DNA from: a virus
DNA length: 44,220 nt
Reading direction: 5' to 3' (one strand)
Virus record (IMG/VR): IMGVR_UViG_3300021425_002236
Location: 1 to 44,220 of that record
Each line of letters begins with the position of its first letter. Positions within the stretch are counted from its first letter, which is position 1. Below are positions 13,261 through 24,100 of the stretch, one piece after another. Both the position numbers and the translations under genes were made by a program. A model generated the notes under the pieces. That model saw only the letters and a program-made list of their open reading frames with translations, searched no databases and was not told where the DNA came from.

Positions 13261-14406
13261 CTATTGTTTTAAGAGGTCTGATATTCGTTGTGCTAAGTGT
13301 CCAAACCATGCTTCGTCATGGCCTCGTGTAGTTTCAGCTGCTGTTCCTATTCTGATACCACTGGTTTCAATAAACGATCTAGGATCATTTGGAACTCCGT
13401 TTTTATTTACAGTAATACCATTTGCTTCTAACAAATCAGCTGCTTGTCTACCACTAAACTTACTCGATGACAAGTCCATTAAAATAATGTGACTGTCAGT
13501 TCCGTTAGTTTGTACTTCTAATCCATTTTCTAAAAACACTCTACACATTGCCTTTGCATTCTGTACTACTTGTTGAGCATATTCTTTAAACTCATCTGTA
13601 TTTGCTTCAGAAAAACATTGTGCTTTAGCGGCAATGATATGCATCAACGGCCCGCCTTGTGTTCCTGGAAATATTGCACTATTAATTTGTTTTGTATATT
13701 CTGGATTATTCCATAGTATAATACCGCCACGTGGGCCTCTAAGAGTCTTGTGTGTTGTACTTGTTACTATGTCTGCATATGGTAACGGACTAGGATATGC
13801 ATTACCTGCAATAAGTCCTGAATAGTGTGCCATATCAACTAATAGTAATGCTCCTACACTATCTGCAATTTCACGGAATAAACTCCAATCAATAGATCTT
13901 GGATACGCACTTGCACCAGCAACAATCATTTTAGGTTGTACTTCTTTAGCCTGTGCCATTATAGCACCATAGTCTAATAACCCTTTTATTTCGTCAACAC
14001 CATAAGTGTGTGCGTTATAGATCTTACCAGATATGTTTGGTTTACTACCGTGACTTAAATGACCACCACTTGCTAGATCCATACCTAGTATTGTATCACC
14101 GGGCTTTAAAAATGCTTGATAAACTGCGGTGTTAGCATTTGCTCCGCAATGCGGTTGTACATTTGCAAATTCACATCCATATAACTTTTTTAGTTCTTCT
14201 ATGGCCAATGTTTCAATTTCGTCCATATGATCACAACCGTTGTAATATCTATTACCTGGATAACCTTCTGCGTATTTGTTAGTAAACACGCTTCCTGACA
14301 AGTCTCTTACAGCATCACTTGCAAAGTTTTCACTTGCAATTAATTCTATTGTGGTTGCTTGCCTATCAACCTCTTTGTCTAAAATTTCGTATATTCTTTG
14401 ATCCAC
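13261..14406 (-). CDS. glyA: Serine hydroxymethyltransferase
   Basis: This 381-residue PLP enzyme converts serine and tetrahydrofolate to glycine and 5,10-methylene-tetrahydrofolate. PLP-binding Lys220 is in TSTTHKTLRGPRGG; other hallmarks are IASENFAS, KYAEGYPGNRYYNG and VDMAHYSGLIA. It is 30-40 residues shorter than bacterial GlyA (about 417), mainly at the C-terminus, but the core is complete. The start is GTG at 14406. Methylene-tetrahydrofolate feeds thymidylate synthesis, and the gene fits with ribonucleotide reductase nearby. No thymidylate synthase is seen in this window. Confidence 0.95.
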   Translation of the reverse strand: MDQRIYEILDKEVDRQATTIELIASENFASDAVRDLSGSVFTNKYAEGYPGNRYYNGCDHMDEIETLAIEELKKLYGCEFANVQPHCGANANTAVYQAFLKPGDTILGMDLASGGHLSHGSKPNISGKIYNAHTYGVDEIKGLLDYGAIMAQAKEVQPKMIVAGASAYPRSIDWSLFREIADSVGALLLVDMAHYSGLIAGNAYPSPLPYADIVTSTTHKTLRGPRGGIILWNNPEYTKQINSAIFPGTQGGPLMHIIAAKAQCFSEANTDEFKEYAQQVVQNAKAMCRVFLENGLEVQTNGTDSHIILMDLSSSKFSGRQAADLLEANGITVNKNGVPNDPRSFIETSGIRIGTAAETTRGHDEAWFGHLAQRISDLLKQ

Positions 14407-14407
14407 T

Positions 14408-14617
14408 CTACCAGATTCCTAAGTTCCTGCCGTTACCGGCAATAATGCTAAAACAGGTTACGACATGTAACACTATCCAAAAGGTGCGAAAAGCCAGGGC
14501 CTTCTTTACACTCGATTGAGATATAGGAAGGAATTCTGGCTTATCGTCGTCTGTAATGCCAATGGGCATACCAACAGTTCGTGCCCATGTTCTGAGCCAA
14601 CGCCGCTGGCCGCTCAT
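14408..14617 (-). CDS. Small single-pass membrane protein
   Basis: This 69-residue protein has an Arg/Trp-rich N-terminus (MSGQRRWLRTWARTVGMPIG) and one membrane helix (FWIVLHVVTCFSIIAGN) near the C-terminus. Its ATG overlaps the stop of the upstream gene (TAATG), so translation is coupled. It ends two bases before glyA. A comparable arrangement occurs in other T4-like marine phages as far as I recall, but function is unknown. A holin role is conceivable but unsupported. Confidence 0.7.
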   Translation of the reverse strand: MSGQRRWLRTWARTVGMPIGITDDDKPEFLPISQSSVKKALAFRTFWIVLHVVTCFSIIAGNGRNLGIW

Positions 14618-14802
14618 TACATAGAGTTCTTGCGTTCTTGAATTTCAGCTCGACGTGATTTTGATAATTTACCAATATCACCTAATGCTTTACGAGCTCT
14701 TGCAGCAGCCGCTTTTACATTCTTTTCTTCGAATGTAGAATGCTCTGCCATGTATGAATTGTATGCTTGAACGATTTGTTCGTGTAATGTTTGTTCTGAC
14801 AT
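14617..14802 (-). CDS. Small basic helical protein
   Basis: This 61-residue protein reads as two helices rich in Ala, Arg and Lys (NVKAAAARARKALGDIGKLSKSRRAEIQERK). It resembles small conserved proteins of T4-like marine phages and may bind nucleic acid, although this is inferred from charge alone. AGGAG precedes the ATG. It opens the run that includes the membrane protein and glyA, behind a TTTAAATAC late-like core. Confidence 0.7.
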   Translation of the reverse strand: MSEQTLHEQIVQAYNSYMAEHSTFEEKNVKAAAARARKALGDIGKLSKSRRAEIQERKNSM

Positions 14803-14832
14803 AATTGTCTCCTATTAAGTTTTAATTACGCA

Positions 14833-14841
14833 GTATTTAAA
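14833..14841 (-). promoter_or_regulatory. Late-promoter-like core
   Basis: The minus strand reads TTTAAATAC about 31 nt before the gene at 14802. Confidence 0.4.
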
Positions 14842-14875
14842 TAATCTATGTCTTAGGGGTCTTAAATGTGGTTTA

Positions 14876-15172
14876 TTATGAATCAGCAAAAACGTCAGGA
14901 CTTCCTGTTTTGGCCGCATTTGCTCCCCAACTTCCGTGTCCTGTAGTAGCATCAGTTTTTCTATGTACTGCTATGTTATTTGCAAACACAGTTGCTGATC
15001 CTGCAGCCGCACCATCACCGCAAATAGTAGTATCACCTATTCTTACAGTTGATTCGTTATTAGTAAATACGTCAGGCGATCCTTCATTATAACTAGTTTG
15101 ATGAAATGGGTTAGGTGTATCAGAGTCATGTCCTTCATGAACATCTAAATTTTTTCTTACTACTTCTGGCAT
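14876..15172 (-). CDS. PAAR-domain tail-spike tip protein (T4 gp5.4-like)
   Basis: This 98-residue protein has the size of T4 gp5.4 (97) and PAAR-like repeats: VRIGDTTICGDGAAAGSATVF, NNIAVHRKTD and GHGSWGANAAKTGSPDVF. Such proteins cap the central baseplate spike and sharpen it for membrane piercing. The ATG overlaps the stop of the giant fibre gene (TAATG), with GGAT upstream. The early Asp/His-rich residues could bind a metal ion. Position next to a fibre gene supports a baseplate role. Confidence 0.85.
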   Translation of the reverse strand: MPEVVRKNLDVHEGHDSDTPNPFHQTSYNEGSPDVFTNNESTVRIGDTTICGDGAAAGSATVFANNIAVHRKTDATTGHGSWGANAAKTGSPDVFADS

Positions 15173-18100
15173 TATATTGATCCTATTGCTATTTCTATTA
15201 ATCTTACTTCGAACTCTTTTGGACAGTTTTCAATTGACTTACCAATAACAGCACCGCCTACCCACGACTCAGATCTACATGCAACGCCCGGAATTGAACT
15301 AGTTACTAGTAAGTCGCCTTTCTTAATTGGTCCTACTACATAACATGGTACTCGTCCTTTAAGTGCAACAGCAACACCTTTTGCTTCTGAGTTCATTAAG
15401 TATGCAGGGTCAGTTGATACAACACCTGCTACTTTAGTTGTTGCTAAACCAGTTGAAGTAGTAACTTCCTGCTCGCCGCCGAACATTACAACAGTACCTG
15501 GTCTATAGTTTATATCACTTGAATAAACTTCCGCCAAATCCGCATATTCTGCTGATGTCGCTGTACCTTGGAACTTAGTTGTCCTTAGTGTTGCTGAGCC
15601 AGGTATATAAGTTAATCCGCCAGTACCACTACTATGTTCGTCTACAGTTAATTCTTTTAATTGTGCAGCAGAAGTATTATCTGATGATCCGTCAACGAAT
15701 ACTAAATTCCACTCTGCTGTAGAAGTTTGATTATTTTCAATATAACTTGTATATGATTTAGTATCAGTATCAGTCCACGGCACATTGACATACATTCTAT
15801 TATTGCCGTCTAATTCAACTGCATAATAATTAGAAGCACTAATTTGAGCACCTATTTTAACAAGACCTGCTGTACTAGCTGTTGCAATATCATATTCTGT
15901 ATTATTATCTGTAAATAACGCATCTACTGGTACTGCTGTTTTAACATTATCAAATGCCCAGTCTGAGCTAATTGCTGTAGTTGTTGCTCCATTAGTTGGG
16001 GTACTAGATATTGCAAGTTGAGTATTATCATTTGGAGATGTAAGTGTTACTACGTAAGGATCTGCGGTTGTTCCAGATCCTGATGTATTGGTTCCTAATG
16101 CTCCTGTAGCCGTTACAAACTTAATAAATTTACCTTGACCAATAGTTACATCATCATCGTCACTGTCTCTTAAGGTCCAAGTAGTAAGTTGGTTCGTATT
16201 AGTATCTGTAAATAACGCATCTACTGGTACTGCTGTCTTAACGTTATCAAATGCCCAATTACTTGATATTGCTGATGTAGTTGCTCCATTAACAGGAGTA
16301 TCATCTACATCAACTGTAGTATCAGTTGAGCTAATTATAAATCCGTTAGCATTGTCACCATCAACCTCTATAGTTATATTTGTACCTGCTTCAACTGTTA
16401 CTAGGTCTGCAGTACCGCTACTAGGATTAAGTTTAATATCAACTGAGTCATTAGTTGTTAAGTTATCAACTAAACTTAAATCGTAAGTTGTATTGTTGTC
16501 AGTTGGGAAAGTGGCTTCTACTTTAAATGCTGATGCACTTGTTCTAGTTACACTTACGTCTCCTCCGCCACTAATTGTAATATCATCATTGGTGCCATCG
16601 CTGTCTGTTAAACGTATTATTGGATTGCTGTCATTACCTGCACTTGCTTGTACTACACTTGTTGAATATGTAGTATTGTCGTTAGCCCCAGCAGCTGGCA
16701 TTGTAAGTGTTTTAACATTGACCGCTGTTATATGGCCTCTAGCATTTGATGTAATGCTGTCTATTACATCAAACGTTCCTGCATATGCTAAACTACTACT
16801 ACCTGTTGTATCGGATCTAGTAATATCTGCGTGATCAATTGTAATTGTTTCTGCATCAGCTTGATTAAGTGTAAATGCTCCGCCTGTTGAAAGGTCAGTG
16901 CCTGCTGTTATTGTAATTTCTGCATTACTTGGGGCTGTAACAGTAGCACTTCCTACAGTTAGAACATGGCCAAACTCGTCAAAGGTAATTTCATTTACAA
17001 ATTCTTCAGCGCCAAGATCTACATTTGCTATACTAGGTGATGTATCAGCATGTGATACAGTATATGCTGTTCCGTCATCGGCACTAGCGGTAGTAGCAGA
17101 TATACCGTCACCTGCTGTAATTGTTGATGCATACTGACCACTTGTGTCTGTACCGAGTGCAACACTATTGGCTGCAATAGTAGTTTCAAAACTTGCTGTT
17201 GCACTACCTAAGTTGGTCATTGTTGCTGTGCCTGTACCCGTTACGTCACCTGTTAGTGTTACTGTAACTACAGGGTCTACTACATTCTGCAAGTATGACC
17301 AGTCTAGATTTCCTTCAAGTGTTCCTGCTGTAAATTTCTCAGTACCAACTGTCCATACATCATCGCCTTCATTCCAAATTAATGTTTTGTTAGCAGCATT
17401 ACCTCTTTCGATTTCAATACCTGAATTTTGTGTTGGTGCAACGTTACCTGCAAGATTACTATTAAGTAAAATAATATTATCAGCAAGGTTAATTGTTTCT
17501 GTATTAACAGTAGTTGTTGTACCATTAACAGTTAAGTCACCACCAATAGTTACATTACTACTTGTTTCAAGAGTTGCAACACTTAAGGCGTTTGTCCATT
17601 GAGGTGCTGTTCCGTCTGCTTTAACTTGTAGTACATTTCTAGCACTACCAATGGTTAATTTTGTTAGTGTCTCATTATAGTCTGCTGGTGAGCCTCCTAG
17701 TACTGAACCAGCATATAATAAATCACCTTGTGCATAATTAATTAAATTAGTTCCGCCTCGTTGTATTGGAACTCCTCTTGATAAGTTAACTGGGTTTAAG
17801 TAATAAGCACCTGTTTGATTATCAAGTTTGTCAGCATCAATAACACCACCGTTGCCTGATGCTTTAGTAGTTACTCGTCCATTGGCGTCAATTTCAAAGT
17901 GATCAAAGTGGTAACTGGCAACACCTAATGTTTCTGTTCCTACACTTGGTGCTGCTGGATTAGTATAACTTGCTTTTTCAATCTTAATGTCTACATTGTT
18001 ATAAAAATTATCCCCGTTAACATCTGCACTTGTTAAGGTTATTGGATCGCCTGCTGTAGTATTTGTAATAGACTGTACAGCCGTTGCCCAAGTTTGGTCT

Positions 18101-21100
18101 CCTCTTAAGAATGATTTGTCGTTTGCATTTCCACTGGCAAGTCTAGATGTATCTACTACACCACTAATAATATTTCCTGCATCAATAGTTGTTGTACTTA
18201 AACTACTCCAACTTGATTCTAAGTCGCCACTAGTATTAACATCGTCTACTATGATAACATTTTGTTCTGTTAGTGTTGCATTTACAGCGCCGCCTTGGCT
18301 AGTTATATTAATAGGCGATACTGTCAATCCAGCAACACTGTCTAGTGCCGCACCTCTTGCTTCGTGTAGTGTAAAACTGTTTAGTGTTACAGATCCAACA
18401 AAGAAAAAGTCGCCGCTGTCGACCCCAGTAGGTGGAGATGATGATTCAAACTTGATCGCATCTCCAGTGGATAGCCCATGGATTGGTACGAAGAAAGTAT
18501 TAGCATATTGGTTAACATTGAACACTTTAAAGTTGTGTGTTCCGCTACTTGATGCTGTTATGTCTACTTTCCCAGCGGCTGTTAAACCGTAATTTGCAAA
18601 AAGTTCAATTTCTGTAGTTGTAAGAACTTTTGCATAGTATGTAGTATTGTTGAGAAGACCACCTAATGGTGTATTTGCATTACTATCATAATACAACGGA
18701 TCTCCGTTTTGTAATCCGTGTGCTGATTGGAAAACAATTTTGTCATTAATAACATCAACATCTCCGCCACTGCCTGTACTTGTGGCTACGAATGCTTTAA
18801 TTGACTGTCCTTGCTGTGCTAGTGTATCTGTTGGAGGATTGTCATCAACTATAAAGTCTAAGTTTATATTACTTGCTGTAAATTGTAATCCTGTATCTGC
18901 ATTTAGATCAACATATAATCTATTTTGTATATCAGTTACACCAATGCTTATTGGACTACCACCTGAACGACCACCTACATCTGCATCATTAATTGTAACG
19001 TTATCAGATTCAGTATAGAACGACCCGCCTACTGTAACATCAAAACTAGTAATTGTTCCAGTTGCTCCAACAATGATATTTGCTTTTGCACCAGAACCAC
19101 TTCCGCCTTGTATGCTTACATTTTCATATGTACCTGGTGTAGTATATCCACTACCTCCTGGTAACGTTGCTACATCAACAGCATTAAGAACACCAACAAC
19201 ATGGCTAGTTACAGTTGCTACCGCTTTACTTGTTGCACCTTGAATTGGTGTGCTGTTAGAAATTATACTTGTAAAACTTGGTGTGCCGCCATCTTGTAAT
19301 ACTAGGAACTGACTTATTTTGTCTGTTTTTAAGAAGTAGTTATCATTAATTGTGTTTACTGGTGAAACAATAGTAGGTACACTACTTGCACCTAAATTTC
19401 CTGTTCCGCTACTACTAAGAGTGTCTGTTGTATTAAACGTTCCTGTAATTGTGTTTACTAATTTAAGAGTTGATGTTGTACCACTTTCTTTTACAATACC
19501 AGTTGCGCCTGATGTTGCCTGTGTAATAGTGTCGCCTGCTGTAACAGTTACAGCACCTGTTAGGTTTAACACAATTTCAGGGTAAGTTTCTACAACAATA
19601 TCACCTGCACTAATATTTGGAGCAGGTATATCCTGTGATACAGTTAATCGTCCGCCGTATTCGTCTACAGTGAAACTTTCAAATGCTCCTGTTGGAGGAA
19701 TAAGATCTTGATTAATTAAACCTTGACTGTTAAGTTGAACAACGGCACTTGGTACAGCATTAGTACTTACATTTCTGTCAATGAAGTTTCCTAGTCTATC
19801 GTTCATAAACGATTTGACTGCTAACTGTGTTACAAGTCTTGAATCTAATGCTCCATCAACATCATTGTCGCCAAGGTCTGGATCATTACTAATTGCTGTA
19901 ACTCTTACACCGCCACTTAGGCTAAGTGCCAAACTGTCTAATTCACCAATACTAACTTGGTTTCTAAATATGATATTACCAGTTCTGTTAAATGCTACAA
20001 TAAAGTCACCGATCTTAAAGTCACCAAGTTCATTAGTACCTGAAGTATATACTCTACCCGGCAAGTCGCTGTATTGTTCAAATGTGTCAACACCTACGCC
20101 ACCATTCTCTGGTAACGCATTATAGTCAACACCACTACCGCTATATTCCCAAGTGTGTGCTGATGAGTTTGTAATACTTGGACGATGTAACCATGCTTGA
20201 TTACCTTGTAGTAAACCAAAACTTTGTACTTGTCTGTTTTTAGTAGTCTTAACAGCAGCATTAATTGTAACTAAATCTGTTCTATTAACTACATTGCTAA
20301 CTGTTACAGAACTAACACTAATTTCTCCTGCATTTATAACAGCACCTGTACTAAAGAAGTTAGTTACTGAAACACTACCTTCTTGTACTTTTTCAACTGA
20401 AACTGTTAGTATATTGTTATCAAAGTTTACAACAGTTGCACTAATATTATCACTACCTGATGTTGCTGATATCAATGCTCCTTTAGTAACAGTATAAGAA
20501 CCTGCTGGCAAATAAACATCTTGATAGTTATTATGGCTTGATAAAACTTCGTCAATGAATATTTCTTCAAAGTCATGTAACAGTTGATGAGTTCCTGTGC
20601 TTGATCCACCATTAACACCCGTAACAGGTTTAGTTAGATCAGCATCATGGAATAATTGTAGCGAAGTTGTATTGACAACAGAAACATAGTAAGTTGCTTC
20701 GTTAAGTAATCCTACTATTTCTAAATTACCATTTTTATTATATTGTACTAGATCACCTGTAGATAATCCATGGCTGCCAGTTGTGGCAATACTATTACCC
20801 GATGCATTGCCTGCTGTAAACGATACTGTTACCCCTCTTGCTGTATCATTATTAAATGTATTAGTAACGTCTTGGCTTGCTAGGTTCATTACTCGCATTA
20901 CATATTGGTTTACAGTATCACGTTGAAGTCCTACAATGTTAACATTTTGTACATTGTCTACAACACCAACGTTACCAATAATACCTTTGTCAGTATCAAA
21001 TACCCTTGGCGAATAACCTGTTGACCTTAATGCAAAGTAACCAAAGTTTGTTGCTGAGTTTGTAATAGATAGATAACCACCGTTCTGTGTTAAACACCCT

Positions 21101-24100
21101 TGTTCTGCAAAAATAACAAAACAACTAACCAACTGTGCATATGCATCGTTCATTACACGCCATGCTACACCTCCAAAGGATAGAATAGTAAATGCATTAG
21201 CAACCATACTCTTACCTTGTTCAGGCTGTCCATCTTCTGGTGTTACAGGATTCTCTGCTTCAATAGCATTACTCGGTGTGTTAGGAGTAACAACAAGGTC
21301 TCCGTCTATTTCAACACCATTAGCACCTAAGAAGCTGATTACTGAACAGTTTTGTAAATATGGTGAAGTAGTTATTAACACTCGTGTGTTAGGCAGGTTT
21401 GTGTATCCTGCTCTACTTGTAGCAGAATCATTTGGATTATCAAATGCTACAGCAAATCTAAATGCTGCTATAGGTACAGTTCCTGATAGTGCATCTCTAA
21501 ATGTCATGTTAAACATGTAAGAAGCGTTACGCACTCTAAACATGTCTTCGTTTTCATTTGCTGGTCTTAAAATTACAGTTCTAATACTGTCGCCTACAAT
21601 TGAAACATTGTCTGGAATAATTACAGGGTTATCAAGTATGTACTCGCCTGTTGCAACCATTACTGTAGCTCTGTCTACAACATCTTTAGATACATTGTAT
21701 ACCATGCCTGATGCAATTTGCATAGCACGTTTGATAGTTGCTACAGGTGCTGTTACACCGTCATTTGCATCATTACCTTTTTCAGCACTTACATAAACTC
21801 TTTTACCACCAAAGATATCACTGTCACTAAATCCTAGTTGTCCTAGTCCGTCTGTACTTACTAGTTGTCCTTTAGTTCCGTCTTGTAAAGGTAATACATA
21901 ATCGTTTAAAGTTAACTTGTCATTTAGGAACAGCTCACTCCAACGTTTTGTATTTGTACCTAGGTCATATAAATCGTCTGTATCAGGTATAAGATTGCCT
22001 TCAAAGTCTGCTGATACTATAATTGAATCTGTATCTGTATCGCCAATTGTAATGTTTCCACCAATAACTACATTACCAGTAATCTCAGCATTGCCGTCAA
22101 CTGTTAGTTTGGTCCCGTTGAATGTTAAGTTTGCACTATCTTCTATCTCTCCGTCAGTGCCTGCTAGTAATACTCGCCCTGCAGTTAAGTCCTCAACTTT
22201 TAGTGTTGCAATTTCTGCTGATGTTCCTACATCAAGTGTAGCAACATCTATGTCTCCAGGCGTTAAAATATTACCTGTTGCAAAGTCCATAGTAACTTTG
22301 TTTAGTCCGTCACCAAATTTAAAATCACCAGTTTCGTCAATTTGTAATCTTTGTGTTCCTGCTGTATAAAAATCTAAATCATCATTGTCATTACCTGGAG
22401 TTGTTTCGCCTTGTACATAAGTGTCACCGTCGACATCACTTACTCCACCTAATGAGCCCCATTGATTGGATGATAAGTAACCTTCAAATCTTTGTGTATC
22501 AGTATTGTATTTTATATCACCAACGTTTCCACTTGCTACTGTTCCTGCTGACGGAACACTTAATCTTGATGTTGCATCAAGTGTTGCTACAGTTAACACA
22601 CTGATATTATCAATGTTATTGCTATCCATATCTAAATTGCCAGCCATAGCCTTTGTGCCATTTAGATCTAAGAAGCCTGGTCCTATAATACCTGGTACAG
22701 TTGCGCCTGCATGATTAAGTCCTAGTCTACGATTTACATAGTTTCTTACAGCACTTTCAACTGGTACAGTATCAGTAGCATTGTCTGTCATACCGTCGTC
22801 AGTACTAAACTCACTTACAGCAACACCACGTTTAAATCCAATACCGTCTAAGTTTGAAAGAGCAATACTTGCGGCAAAAGTAACTGTACCGGTTCCTTGG
22901 TCAACTTTAAAATAATCTCCTACTCTAAAGTTACCGTCTTGGTCAGTTGTTACAAAGAACACACGCCCTTTACCTTCTTCAACTACTTCTCTTGCTTGGT
23001 TTTTAGCAATCTCTGGCTTACCATAAATTTCTCTTGGATAACTTGATGTTTGGTAACTTCCAGTACCGATATCAAGTAAATCATGTCCAGTAACTCTAAG
23101 TGTACTAATACCTACTGTAATGTCTGCTTGTCCACCTGCTGGTAAACCTGCTCGTAGTGTAGGCTTATCTGGGTAGCCGCCGAGTGATTTAGTAAGAGCT
23201 GGTGTAACATCTATTTCAGCATATGTTTGTCCTGTTGTGGCTTTATTTCTATATGCTGTTACTTGGTGTATAGTATCATTAAATCCAAAGATGTATTTTG
23301 GTCCAACACTAATTCCGTTTTCAATTCTTGTTTGCTCATTTGGATCTAGGTCAGTGTCAAGTCTAATAGTAGTATCACCTACTTGTCCTGATCCTGCTGT
23401 ACTACCTGCTGTGTCGTCGACTACTAATTTAACATAGTCATAACTTTCACGCAATGTAATTCTTGCTACATTGTCAGGCAATCCGGCAACATCATATGCT
23501 AGTACACGATATACTTTGTCTGGATCATCGTCATACTGTAATGCTGTACTTGGTCTAGTAGGGTTAATATCTAATATATCATCATATTTAATTACTTGGC
23601 TATTACGTAAAACTACAGGAGTTCCATCTGGTACAGTAACTTGAACACCAGGATTACTTGCTTCTCCTGCTGCAATGTTAAGTTGATATAATTGAGGCGT
23701 AGTTCCTTCAACGGCACTAACACTAATAACTTCATATCTTACTAGATAGGTTGGATCGCCTAGTACGTTATTTGCTCCACCGTGATCAACATCAACTTCA
23801 CTGATGTTATACGGTGCATATGAAAGATTGTCGACATAGATAACTGTTCCACCTTGTATATTTGTGTAGGTAGCATCAGTCATTGCTGTACCAGTTTGAA
23901 TCATATCATCAGCTAGTACTACATCATCACTAACTTCTAGAGGATCACTACCTCTTGCTAATAATGCATAGTCACCGTATGCTGTTGATCCATTTAGTGA
24001 TCTAATATCTGAACCGTTTTCTGCAAGATAACTTACATGACAATAATAACAGAATACACTAACTGCTTCTGCACGTGAACCGTTTGTAGTATACAGTCCA

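Noticed and set aside
14408-14617. Holin call for the small single-pass membrane protein
   Set aside because: One membrane helix and no link to a lysis gene; it is coupled to glyA instead.
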